Origin: an uncultured Clostridia bacterium
GTDB lineage: Bacteria > Bacillota > Clostridia > Oscillospirales > Ruminococcaceae
Direction: 5' to 3'
Assembly: GCA_947383835.1 (NCBI GenBank)
Contig: CANDEV010000016.1
Location: 1 to 57,564 of the forward strand
DNA length: 57,564 nt
Shown here: positions 50,087 to 57,564 of the stretch, piece by piece
Position numbering within the stretch: the stretch's first letter is position 1
Layout of the letters: each line of letters opens with the position of its first letter
Notes under the pieces: model-generated
The model's database searches: none
The model's input: only the letters and a program-made list of their open reading frames with translations
What the model was told of the DNA's origin: nothing
Translations under genes and position numbers: made by a program

Positions 50087-50788
50087 ATGTCAACTGAACT
50101 GACGATAAGTCCGGCAGGACTGGAGGAAGCGCTGGAAAGCGTAAGCGACAGCGACATAAACGAGCTTGAAAGCGTTATAAGGAACTTTGCTGCCCGTATG
50201 CAGATATACCGTGCGGGCATAAAGGAGATACGCACAAAGCTTGAAATACTTGATGAGGAATTTCAGACAAAGTATGCCTATAACCCGATACACAGTATCG
50301 AATCAAGATTGAAATCGCCTCAAAGCATACTGAAAAAGGTAAAGTCCAAAGGACTGCCCGTGACAATGGAGTCGGTGGCGGCGAACATTACGGACGTTGC
50401 GGGAATTCGTGTTATATGCAACTATATAGACGATATTTACCGAGTTGCCGACCTGCTTACAAGTCAAAGCGACGTGACCCTCGTGCGGGTGCGGGATTAC
50501 ATAAAAAATCCCAAGCCGTCGGGGTACAAGAGCCTCCACCTTATTGTGGAAATACCGATATTTCTCTCTACAGGCGCGTACCCCATTCCGGTGGAAATTC
50601 AGATACGTACAATCGCTATGGATTTTTGGGCAAGTCTTGAGCATAAGCTGAAATACAAGACGGAGAACGACGTTTCCCCCGATTTGCGGAAACGCTTGAA
50701 AATATGTGCTGACGAGATAGCCAAGCTTGACAACGAAATGCAGGACATACATACTACCATTCAGAAACGAAACGGAATTGAACAGTAA
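50087..50788 (+). CDS. Small alarmone synthetase (RelQ-like)
   Basis: 233 residues from ATG 50087, with CAAAGGA 8-10 bases upstream. It contains a single RelA/SpoT synthetase domain (about 55-190): DVAGIRVICNYIDDIYRVADLL, GYKSLHLIVE and VEIQIRTIAMDFWASLEHKLKYK. There is no HD hydrolase and no TGS domain, so it should make (p)ppGpp from GTP or GDP and ATP but not degrade it. Activity is set by expression or by ligand binding to the tetramer. It is followed by the transglutaminase-like gene after 32 bases. Confidence 0.92.
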   Translation: MSTELTISPAGLEEALESVSDSDINELESVIRNFAARMQIYRAGIKEIRTKLEILDEEFQTKYAYNPIHSIESRLKSPQSILKKVKSKGLPVTMESVAANITDVAGIRVICNYIDDIYRVADLLTSQSDVTLVRVRDYIKNPKPSGYKSLHLIVEIPIFLSTGAYPIPVEIQIRTIAMDFWASLEHKLKYKTENDVSPDLRKRLKICADEIAKLDNEMQDIHTTIQKRNGIEQ

Positions 50789-50820
50789 TTCCAATAAAAT
50801 ATTTTGAAAGGAGCGTCGTA

Positions 50821-52017
50821 ATGCGGCGAAGAAAAAAAGCCGATTTTTATATAGTATTGCTGCTGTGTACGGCGTTTCTTTCCTCCTGCACAGGCGGCGA
50901 TAACAATACTGCTCAGGCGGGTTTGGAGCAAACGGCTTCCGTTACATCTGTTCAAGCCGAAACTTCGGAAACCTCCGAGGAAACCTCGCAAACGACAGAA
51001 ATTTCCGAAGCCCAAACTGAAACGGACAGCTCCGCCGAGACCTCCGAGAAAGCCGTAACAAGCGTTGATGAGGAAACGACGGAAATATCCTCGGAAACGG
51101 AAGGGACGCAGACGGAAATTCCCCAAAGCGTTACGGAATTTTCCGAAATAAAAACGGAAACGGAAATTACAACGACTGTAACCACTGAAGCTCCGAAGCC
51201 AAAGGCAGAGGTTGTCATACCGAAGATAAATATGCCCCAAACAGGGGACAAGGTCATTTCGGGAGAGAACGCCGAAGCTGATTACAGTTTTGCTTCAGAG
51301 GGCTATATCTCGGCTCTGTACAGCGGAAGCGCGTCTGCCGCTAAGGTAAGGATAACCTGCGGCGATCTGCGTTACGATCACGACCTTACTCCGGGGAAAA
51401 GAGAATTTTTCCCTCTAATGGGCAGCGGTACTTACGAGGTGCAGATTTACGAGCAGTTTTCGGGAAATCAGTTTGCAAAGCTTGCGGAGGGCAGCTTTGA
51501 GGCTAATATTTCCAGTAATATTTCCACATATATTTATCCGAATAAATATGTGGACTTCGACGGCAATTCCGCTTGCGTGAAAACCGCTGCGGAGGTATGC
51601 GCGGGGATAACGGACGATGTGGAAAAAATTGCGGAGATTTTCGGTTATGTTACCGAAAATATTTCCTATGATAAGGCGCTTGCGGCAACGGTAAAGAGTG
51701 GTTATGTGCCTTACCCCGATACAACTCTTTCCAAGGGGACGGGCATTTGCTTTGATTACACCTCGCTTTTCGCGGCAATGTGCCGCTCACAGGGAATTCC
51801 CGCAAGGCTTGTTATAGGCTACGCCGAGCCGGAAATTTACCACGCATGGAATGAGGTCTACACCGAGGAAACAGGTTGGATAACTCCCGAACTGTTCCTT
51901 AAAAAGAAAGGCTACAACATTGCCGACGCAACGTTTTACTCCAGCAATTCCGATAAGGAGAAAATTGCTGCCTATATTTCAGATGAGGGGAATTATTCGG
52001 CAATTTACAGATACTGA
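50821..52017 (+). CDS. Transglutaminase-like lipoprotein
   Basis: 398 residues; GAAAGGAG precedes ATG 50821. The signal peptide ends in a lipobox (FLSSC). Residues about 30-130 are a Glu/Ser/Thr-rich linker of repeated TSE and ETS units, likely a wall-spanning stalk. The C-terminal half has a transglutaminase-like (papain-fold) core: Cys310 in GTGICFDYTSLFAAMC and His341 in YHAWNEVY. The usual third residue Asp is Glu357 at the expected spacing. Extracellular transpeptidase, protease or peptide-binding roles are possible. The rest of 52018-52079 is a short gap with a ribosome site. Confidence 0.85.
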   Translation: MRRRKKADFYIVLLLCTAFLSSCTGGDNNTAQAGLEQTASVTSVQAETSETSEETSQTTEISEAQTETDSSAETSEKAVTSVDEETTEISSETEGTQTEIPQSVTEFSEIKTETEITTTVTTEAPKPKAEVVIPKINMPQTGDKVISGENAEADYSFASEGYISALYSGSASAAKVRITCGDLRYDHDLTPGKREFFPLMGSGTYEVQIYEQFSGNQFAKLAEGSFEANISSNISTYIYPNKYVDFDGNSACVKTAAEVCAGITDDVEKIAEIFGYVTENISYDKALAATVKSGYVPYPDTTLSKGTGICFDYTSLFAAMCRSQGIPARLVIGYAEPEIYHAWNEVYTEETGWITPELFLKKKGYNIADATFYSSNSDKEKIAAYISDEGNYSAIYRY

Positions 52018-52079
52018 AAAACATTTATTAATTATTTGCTGACAGGTTTTTAAATATTTATGAAAGGAACTGATCTCAT

Positions 52080-53123
52080 ATGGCAGTAAAAATGCTTACG
52101 GACGAAGAGACTGCTTTTTTCTGCGAACAGCTTGCTATGCTTATGGAGGCGGGAATACCTCTCGCCGACGGAATGGCGGTCATTTCCGAGGAGGGCACCG
52201 ACCGCCGCTTCAAAGAGATATCGGGTACGCTTGCCGAATATATGAACGGCGAAGTTACCCTTTTTGACGCTATGGAAAAGGTTGGTATTTTCCCGTCCTA
52301 CGCCGTTAAAATGGTAAAAATAGGTTCGGTAACGGGACGCTTGGAGGACTCTCTCAAAGGGCTTGCGGATTATTACTCAAGGCGCGCCGACCTGCGGCAG
52401 ACGGTGAAAAGCTCGGTTTCACACCCGCTGATACTTCTTGCGATGATGACCGTGGTGGTTATAGTGCTTGTAATTAAGGTAATACCGATGTTTCGTGACA
52501 TTTACGCACAGTTTGACGACAGTGCGGCGGCAATGGTTGACAAAAGCGTGTCCTTTGCCTACAGTCTCGGAACAGGGGTAATGATCGTCCTTATGGCGGT
52601 TTTGGGAATAACGGTTGTTACGGCAGTTTTGATGCAGATACCCTCATCAAGACGGAGTTTGGCGAAAATTTTTACCAATTTTATTCTTACAAAGGGTTTG
52701 TCGGAGTCAATGGCTATGGCGGACATTACCAACGCCTTGAGTATGATGGCGGAGTGCGGCATATCTCCCGAGCAATCGCTGGAGCTTGCGGCGGGGCTTA
52801 CCGAAAATAAAAACATTTTAAACCGCATAAACGGCTGTGAAAAAATGGTGCTTGACGGCGAATATTTTGCTGACGCGCTAAAGTCCTCGCAGCTTTTGCC
52901 GGGAATTTACGCTCACTCGCTCAAAGTGGCGTATAAATCAGGTTCAATCGACTCTGCATGGGAAAAAATAAGCCTGCGCTTCGGGCAGGAGTGCGACAGA
53001 AAAATTTACGGCGCGGTATCGTTCATTGAACCGGCAATAATCGGTATACTTGCTATAATCATTGGGTCGGTGCTTCTGACGGTTATGCTTCCGCTTATGG
53101 ATATAATGTCCCATGTGGGATAA
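52080..53123 (+). CDS. pilC: Type II secretion/type IV pilus inner-membrane platform protein (PilC/GspF)
   Basis: 347 residues, ATG 52080 after GAAAGGA. Two T2SSF domains (about 10-130 and 215-335) each begin with the characteristic LAMLMEAGIPLADGMAVISEE-like start; three to four membrane helices (about 120-145, 160-185, 315-340). It anchors the pilus assembly ATPases at the membrane. It leads a cluster of pilus-type genes on the same strand, ending with pilT at 56084. Confidence 0.92.
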   Translation: MAVKMLTDEETAFFCEQLAMLMEAGIPLADGMAVISEEGTDRRFKEISGTLAEYMNGEVTLFDAMEKVGIFPSYAVKMVKIGSVTGRLEDSLKGLADYYSRRADLRQTVKSSVSHPLILLAMMTVVVIVLVIKVIPMFRDIYAQFDDSAAAMVDKSVSFAYSLGTGVMIVLMAVLGITVVTAVLMQIPSSRRSLAKIFTNFILTKGLSESMAMADITNALSMMAECGISPEQSLELAAGLTENKNILNRINGCEKMVLDGEYFADALKSSQLLPGIYAHSLKVAYKSGSIDSAWEKISLRFGQECDRKIYGAVSFIEPAIIGILAIIIGSVLLTVMLPLMDIMSHVG

Positions 53124-53225
53124 TCCTTAAAAACATTCTTTTGTAATCAGCAAAAATATAACGGATCATATGTAAACAGTACATAAAAATTCTGTAAAAA
53201 ATTCATAAGAAGGAGAATGCCGCAT

Positions 53226-53549
53226 ATGAAAAAAAGCGGGATAAACAGGGCATGGCTGCTGTCGGCGGCGTTGTTCGTACTTATAGTAATATGGTTGTTG
53301 GTCTCTGTCGGAAATGCCGAGGAGGCTTCGGGGAAAAACCGTGCCGAGGCACTGAAAAAATCGGTAATGAACGGCGCGGCGCTTTGCTATTCCATTGAGG
53401 GGGAATACCCGCGCGATCTGAAGTATCTTGAGGAAAATTACGGTGTAAATGTCAGCGGCGACGATTATATAGTACACTATGAATATTTCGGTGCAAATAT
53501 CAGTCCGACGGTCACTGTCATTGAAAGATCGAGGGAGGGAAATTCATGA
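53226..53549 (+). CDS. Pilus-associated small protein
   Basis: 107 residues from ATG 53226 (AAGGAG 11 bases upstream; an ATG at 53217 is too near). One N-terminal transmembrane helix (about 9-30) is followed by a pseudopilin-like external domain with LCYSIEGEYPRDLKYLEENYGV and NISPTVTVIER. I recognise it as a minor-pilin-like component found beside DUF4860 genes. It overlaps the next gene by four bases. Confidence 0.7.
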   Translation: MKKSGINRAWLLSAALFVLIVIWLLVSVGNAEEASGKNRAEALKKSVMNGAALCYSIEGEYPRDLKYLEENYGVNVSGDDYIVHYEYFGANISPTVTVIERSREGNS

Positions 53550-54028
53550 ACAGCACAGATACGAAGCGGCTTTCCGAGACCGTCAGCGCGGCGGGAAGCA
53601 TGATCCTGTTCCTGATTTTTACTGTCTGTTGTCTGGTGATCATTACCGTTGCGGCTACGGCTTATAAAAGGATTTCTGAAAATTATGACAATACGTTCAA
53701 TTCCGCAGCGGCGGTTAGGTATGTGACAAACAAGCTCCGTTCATGCGACAGTTCTGAAATCATTGGAGACGGGGAGATACTCCTGGAAATTTCGGGAAGT
53801 AAAACTCTGATCTACGAGCGTGACGGTGTTTTGTACGAAAGGCTTTTTGCTGCGGAAAGCGACCCTGTCCCCGAGGGCGGGGAAGAGGTCTTCAGAGCAG
53901 AGGGTTTTGAAGTCGTAAGCTGCGGCGGAGGACTTGCAAGAATATCGGCGGCAGGCGCGGACGGAAAAAAATTTACCGCCTACTGCCGAATTTCGGGTGG
54001 AGGTGCGGAAGTTGAAGGGTCCGACTAA
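53546..54028 (+). CDS. DUF4860 family protein, pilus cluster
   Basis: 160 residues; the start overlaps the previous stop by 4 bases (ATGA). One transmembrane helix (about 18-42) and a beta-rich C-terminal domain (YERDGVLYERLF, a typical pseudopilin-like hairpin). DUF4860 proteins are minor-pilin-like and occur in pilus or competence-type clusters of Clostridia. It overlaps the following gene by 17 bases. Confidence 0.75.
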   Translation: MNSTDTKRLSETVSAAGSMILFLIFTVCCLVIITVAATAYKRISENYDNTFNSAAAVRYVTNKLRSCDSSEIIGDGEILLEISGSKTLIYERDGVLYERLFAAESDPVPEGGEEVFRAEGFEVVSCGGGLARISAAGADGKKFTAYCRISGGGAEVEGSD

Positions 54029-54509
54029 ACCCCGCGCCAAGGCGGTGCGGTTTAATTTGTTTTTCCTTGAAATGATAATCGTGCTGCTGTTTTTCAGCAT
54101 TGCGGCGGCGATAATTTTAAATTCATTTGCGGCTTCCGACAGGCTTGCGAAAAAAAGCAGGCGTACCGAGAGTATGGCTTTTTGCGCCCAGTCGGCGGCG
54201 GAAATTTTTTCCGAAACGGGAAGTCTTGAAGATACTATGGAAATGCTTTTCGGCGATGTGTCTTCCCAAATTTTATGTGTTGATACCGATGAAAGCAGCA
54301 TGGAATATATTGCCATACCGTTGTCGGAGGACTGTACTTTCTCGCCGAATGAGCCGTTCTGTTGTATGCATATGAACGTTGATTTAGAGGAATACAGCGG
54401 CGGTGTGCTGAAAATACTGCATATCAATTTTGAGGGCGAGAACGGCGAGGTGCTTTACTCCATGACCTCGGGGGCATATGTTCCCTATGAACGGAGGGAC
54501 GGCGAATGA
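54012..54509 (+). CDS. Pseudopilin-like protein
   Basis: 165 residues from TTG 54012, chosen because GGTGGAGG (53996-54003) lies 8 bases upstream; GTG 54003 is a weaker option. After a basic leader (KGPTKPRAKAVRFN) it has a prepilin-like hydrophobic helix LFFLEMIIVLLFFSIAAAIIL with the Glu of the FxxxE cleavage motif, though the Gly is absent. The rest looks like a minor pilin. It overlaps the next gene by 4 bases. Confidence 0.7.
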   Translation: MKGPTKPRAKAVRFNLFFLEMIIVLLFFSIAAAIILNSFAASDRLAKKSRRTESMAFCAQSAAEIFSETGSLEDTMEMLFGDVSSQILCVDTDESSMEYIAIPLSEDCTFSPNEPFCCMHMNVDLEEYSGGVLKILHINFEGENGEVLYSMTSGAYVPYERRDGE

Positions 54510-54967
54510 ACGAAAAAAACCGCAGAAAACCCGCAGGCATAGGTGTTGGATATCTTTCGATAATGATGATATTTGTTGTGCTATGTCTCACGATGCTGGC
54601 GGCTCTGTCCTATTCTACGGCGTCAAACGAGAACAAATACAGCCAAAAAAGTGCAGATTACACCAAAGCCTATTATGCGGCAGACCTTGAAGCAAAGCGC
54701 ACGCTTGCGGAAGTTTGCGGCATTGTTTCAGAGTACGGCGATTACACCGATTTTATGCTTCTTGCAGAGCTTCAAGGCATGGATAATATCGAATATTCCA
54801 ATATTATGAACGGCATTGAAATAAACTGGATTACTCCCATAAATCAGAGTCAGAGCATATTCTCATGCGTCAGATTTTCTGAGGGCGGTTTTGAAATAAT
54901 TTCCTGGCGTACAGGTTTAAGCTGCGAACAGGAGGCAAAAATGCTGAACGTTTGGAGCGGAGAATAA
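54506..54967 (+). CDS. PilX-like minor pilin-type protein
   Basis: 153 residues; ATGA overlap with the upstream gene. A basic N-terminus (NEKNRRKPAG), one hydrophobic helix at about 14-38 (YLSIMMIFVVLCLTMLAAL), then an alpha/beta domain with a YYAADLEAKRTLAEV amphipathic segment, typical of PilX-type minor pilins. No cleavage-site Phe-Thr pattern. Role in pilus assembly is inferred from neighbours. Confidence 0.65.
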   Translation: MNEKNRRKPAGIGVGYLSIMMIFVVLCLTMLAALSYSTASNENKYSQKSADYTKAYYAADLEAKRTLAEVCGIVSEYGDYTDFMLLAELQGMDNIEYSNIMNGIEINWITPINQSQSIFSCVRFSEGGFEIISWRTGLSCEQEAKMLNVWSGE

Positions 54968-55034
54968 TTTCTGAAAATTTTGTGCGTTACTACAAAAACA
55001 TTATAAAATTTGCCGAAAGGAAGAATGTACAGTT

Positions 55035-56084
55035 ATGGATATTAAACAAATTTTGGTGGACGCCGTAAAAAAGGGTGCGTCCGACATTTTCATTATTTCG
55101 GGAGCCCGTCTCGCTTACAAGATCGACAACAAGGTCGCGCCGCAGGAGGGTGCGCCGTTTATGCCCGCGGATACCAAGGCTGCGGTATATGAAATTTTCA
55201 GCCTTGCCGGAATAGATATAGGAAGCCCCGACGATTTGAAAAGTGAAATGGATTTTTCCTTTTCCATTGCCGGCACGGGGCGGTTCAGGGCAAATATATA
55301 CCGTCAGAGAGGTTCTTTTTCGGCGGTGCTGAGGTGTGTGCCCTTTGAACTGCCTGACAGCCAAAAGCTGGGAATACCAGAAAACGTTATGAATCTTGCG
55401 GACACCAAAAGCGGCATCGTGCTTGTGACAGGCGCGGCGGGAAACGGCAAGTCCACAACTCTTTCCTGCATTATCGACCGCATAAATTCAAACAGTGAGG
55501 GGCATATAATCACCATTGAGGATCCCATAGAATTTTTACATAAGCACAAAAAGTGCATTATCAGTCAGAGGGAGATTAATATCGACACCGATAGCTACGT
55601 AAATGCCCTGCGGGCGGCATTGCGGCAGGCTCCCAACGTTATTCTGGTTGGAGAAATGCGTGATTTTGAAACGATAAATATTGCCATGACTGCCGCCGAG
55701 ACGGGTCAGCTCGTACTTTCGACCCTGCACACAAACGGCGCGGCAAATACCGTTGACAGGATAATCGACGTTTTCCCAACCAATCAGCAGCACCAGATAC
55801 GCGTTCAGCTTTCCATGGTTTTGAGGGCAGTTGTTACGCAGCAGCTTGTCCCTGCGGTCGGAGGCGGACTTGTCCCCGCATTTGAGATAATGAATGTGAA
55901 CAACGCTATCAGAACTATGATCCGTGAGCAAAAGACCCACCAGATCGAGACTATACTTCAATCAGAGGCAGGTATGCAGACTATGGACAGCGCGCTTATG
56001 AAGCTTTACAAGGACGGTATAATTTCAGCGGAAACGGCAGTGAGCTATGCATATAATCCCGAGCTTATGTCGAAACGTGTGTAA
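55035..56084 (+). CDS. pilT: Type IV pilus retraction ATPase PilT-like
   Basis: 349 residues, ATG 55035 after GAAAGG. It is a PilT/VirB11-type ATPase: Walker A GAAGNGKST with Lys139, Asp box with ITIEDPIEFLHKHKK, Walker B PNVILVGEMRD, and the His box TGQLVLSTLHTN. The N-terminal PAS-like domain (about 1-100) matches PilT rather than PilB, and the length is normal for PilT. It drives pilus retraction from the cytoplasmic side. The extension ATPase PilB and the main pilin are not in the window. Confidence 0.92.
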   Translation: MDIKQILVDAVKKGASDIFIISGARLAYKIDNKVAPQEGAPFMPADTKAAVYEIFSLAGIDIGSPDDLKSEMDFSFSIAGTGRFRANIYRQRGSFSAVLRCVPFELPDSQKLGIPENVMNLADTKSGIVLVTGAAGNGKSTTLSCIIDRINSNSEGHIITIEDPIEFLHKHKKCIISQREINIDTDSYVNALRAALRQAPNVILVGEMRDFETINIAMTAAETGQLVLSTLHTNGAANTVDRIIDVFPTNQQHQIRVQLSMVLRAVVTQQLVPAVGGGLVPAFEIMNVNNAIRTMIREQKTHQIETILQSEAGMQTMDSALMKLYKDGIISAETAVSYAYNPELMSKRV

Positions 56085-56387
56085 AAGCCGCGTCACACGG
56101 AGTCCATAAAATTGTAAAAGTTTAAATGTCATGTAATGGATTACACGAATATAATGAATAAAGTGAACAAGTAAAACAATGTTAATAATTTCACAAATAT
56201 TTTATGTGAAAAGTGCATAAAATTTCTTGAAAAATTCGTGAAAGTTTTTCAAATAAAATTATAGATTTTTTGCAATTAATATGATATAATTTTTATAAGA
56301 TTAAGGACGTATATTTAACTATGTATGGGATTTTGTGGATATTTGGGAGAGATGAATTTTCGATTATTCAGATAAGGAGGATGCGTT
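56085..56387 (+). other. Intergenic region before the surface protein
   Basis: About 300 AT-rich bases. TATAAT at 56285-56290 is a possible -10, but the -35 (TAGATT) is poor. A strong AAGGAGG lies at 56375-56381. No gene or riboswitch was recognised. Confidence 0.4.
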
Positions 56388-57564
56388 ATGAATAATGAAA
56401 ATAATAAGAAGAAAATATTAATGAAATCTGCCGTTGCGTTTTCATTTGCTCTTGCAATGTTCGGCGCAAATGCAGGTGCTGACGTTTCTGCCGAAGAAGC
56501 AATGACTACCGGCAAGGCAGGTTTCAATTCCACATTCGATGATGAAGACGGCGAAGAAGTTCAGCAGGGTGACGAGGCTGACAACGGCGATGACACAAAG
56601 GGGATCACTACCAATATGGAGGAAAGCACTTCGGAAGCTGCAGCAAGAGCTAACTCTTTGCTCGGTGCGGCAAACGGTTATAATGTTTTCGTAAAAGGCG
56701 ATTACAGCGTAAACGGCGCTGACATAAGCAGCAACGGTCAGCTCGGTAATCTCGCGGCAGGCGGAAATGTTTCCGTTCCCGGCGATTATACTGCGGGCAA
56801 GGTCGTTGTCGGCGGCACAGTAAGCGGAAGCTTTCATAATGGTACATCCGACGAAACTATTGACTTTGACGAGGCGTTCAGCCAGCTCACAGCTACTTCA
56901 AATTCTTTGGCAAATTTAGAGGCTAACGGTACTGTTTCGCAGAATCAGTGGTGGGGTGCAGAGATCAACTTTAATGGTTCAGACCCCGAATTGAACGTGT
57001 TCAATATCACTGTTGACGAGTTTAATGCTATGCGTGCAAATGGCGGCGGACAGCTCTCATTCAGCTTTAATGTTCCCAAGGGTTCTCATTGTATTGTAAA
57101 CATTGTTGGCGAGGGCAGTGTTGATTTGTCTGTTAATGCAGGCGCATTTTATGCAAAAGAAGCTATTTCCAACGGTTCAGATAATAATAAAAATATTATT
57201 TTTAATCTTCCCAATGCGGAAAGCGTAACAATTCAAGATAATATGGGTGCTCTTATGGCGGTTAATGCCAATGTTAAGAGTGCTGAAGGCGTTAACGGAA
57301 ACCACTTTGAGGGTTCGTTGATCTGCAACAGCTATGAGGGCGGAAACGAATTTGGTGCAAATTCATATGATGACAGCGTTATTTCCAATAAGGTAACTCC
57401 TCCGACTCCGTCCGAGGAAGAAGAGCCTAATGAAGAGGATACGGATACTGAAGATAAGGACGGCGAGACAACCGAAGATAATGGTGATGAGACTCCCGAT
57501 CCTACACCTGAGACTCCTGAAACACCCGATACACCGGATGTTCCTGTTACACCCGAGACTCCTG
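56388..57564 (+). CDS. Choice-of-anchor A-type secreted surface protein (partial)
   Basis: Starts at ATG 56388 after AAGGAGG and runs off the window, so at least 392 residues. A Sec signal peptide (about 1-37, ends with ADVSAEE) precedes an acidic segment. Then comes a region (about 85-320) like the choice-of-anchor A family: AANGYNVFVKGDYSVNGADIS, LAAGGNVSVPGDY and the ALMAVNANV part. It ends in a Pro/Glu/Thr-rich stalk with PTPETPETPDTPDVP-type repeats (from about 345). Such proteins are usually anchored to the cell wall by a C-terminal signal, which would lie beyond the window. It follows the pilus cluster by 303 bases; a functional link is not shown. Confidence 0.8.
   Translation, partial: MNNENNKKKILMKSAVAFSFALAMFGANAGADVSAEEAMTTGKAGFNSTFDDEDGEEVQQGDEADNGDDTKGITTNMEESTSEAAARANSLLGAANGYNVFVKGDYSVNGADISSNGQLGNLAAGGNVSVPGDYTAGKVVVGGTVSGSFHNGTSDETIDFDEAFSQLTATSNSLANLEANGTVSQNQWWGAEINFNGSDPELNVFNITVDEFNAMRANGGGQLSFSFNVPKGSHCIVNIVGEGSVDLSVNAGAFYAKEAISNGSDNNKNIIFNLPNAESVTIQDNMGALMAVNANVKSAEGVNGNHFEGSLICNSYEGGNEFGANSYDDSVISNKVTPPTPSEEEEPNEEDTDTEDKDGETTEDNGDETPDPTPETPETPDTPDVPVTPETP

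Noticed and set aside
1..57564. CRISPR arrays, rRNA and tRNA genes, intact IS transposases
   Set aside because: No regularly spaced repeats with spacers, no tRNA-like cloverleaf or CCA ends and no transposase catalytic motifs were seen by reading; a covariance search would be decisive.

Overview
The window looks like a chromosome segment of a Clostridia-class Bacillota, most likely an Oscillospiraceae/Ruminococcaceae relative. The reasons are strong AGGAGG-type ribosome sites, frequent GTG/TTG starts, near-consensus TTGACA-17-TATAAT promoters, a Phe T-box, a DUF6106 protein, a carboxynorspermidine-pathway dehydrogenase, a DUF4860-type pilus cluster and CBM2-type wall-associated proteins. This placement is inferred from gene content only. 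No rRNA, tRNA, CRISPR array or intact transposase was seen.

Bases 1 to about 9,150 are AT-rich and read as the right part of an integrated mobilizable element. It carries a lipoprotein, a large CBM2/subtilase-like secreted protein, MobC with a candidate oriT, an unknown 326-residue protein bracketed by direct repeats, a CHC2 zinc-finger primase-like protein, an HU-like protein, two small ORFs and an XRE regulator. The element ends inside dpaB (spoVFB, dipicolinate synthase B): only the 3' third of dpaB (about 9150-9419) remains, in frame and followed by its terminator. The left junction and any recombinase lie outside the window. This raises the question of a sporulation-linked intervening element versus a dead gene.

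Bases 9.4-20 kb are housekeeping and envelope genes: a lipoprotein, nnr (NAD(P)HX repair), an AcpS-like protein missing its metal ligands, DUF6106, then pheS - membrane protein - pheT under a T-box with a UUC specifier, a lipoprotein split by an amber codon, and an LRR/FnIII secreted protein. Bases 20-30 kb hold a minus-strand signalling block: DUF2461, a hybrid histidine kinase, a REC-HD-GYP protein, an esterase, FapA, and an ECF sigma factor overlapping a membrane sensor with three extracytoplasmic repeats. Bases 30-45 kb carry TetR/patatin, an aminotransferase, alr, a carboxynorspermidine dehydrogenase-like enzyme, HPt, CheY, an MshEN-CheX fusion, an alpha/beta hydrolase, a DMT exporter and a 1,320-residue hybrid kinase. 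Bases 45-57.5 kb hold an oxidoreductase, a cluster of three related lipoproteins (two disrupted), a membrane protein, a RelQ-like alarmone synthetase, a transglutaminase-like lipoprotein, a type IV pilus set (PilC, minor pilin-like proteins, PilT) and the start of a choice-of-anchor A surface protein.

Two families of short intergenic palindromic repeats are scattered through the window. One copy lies inside the pheS T-box leader. A possible theme, by inference, is cyclic-di-GMP and phosphorelay control of surface structures: HD-GYP, MshEN-CheX, CheY, two hybrid kinases with HPt domains, and PilT/PilC.
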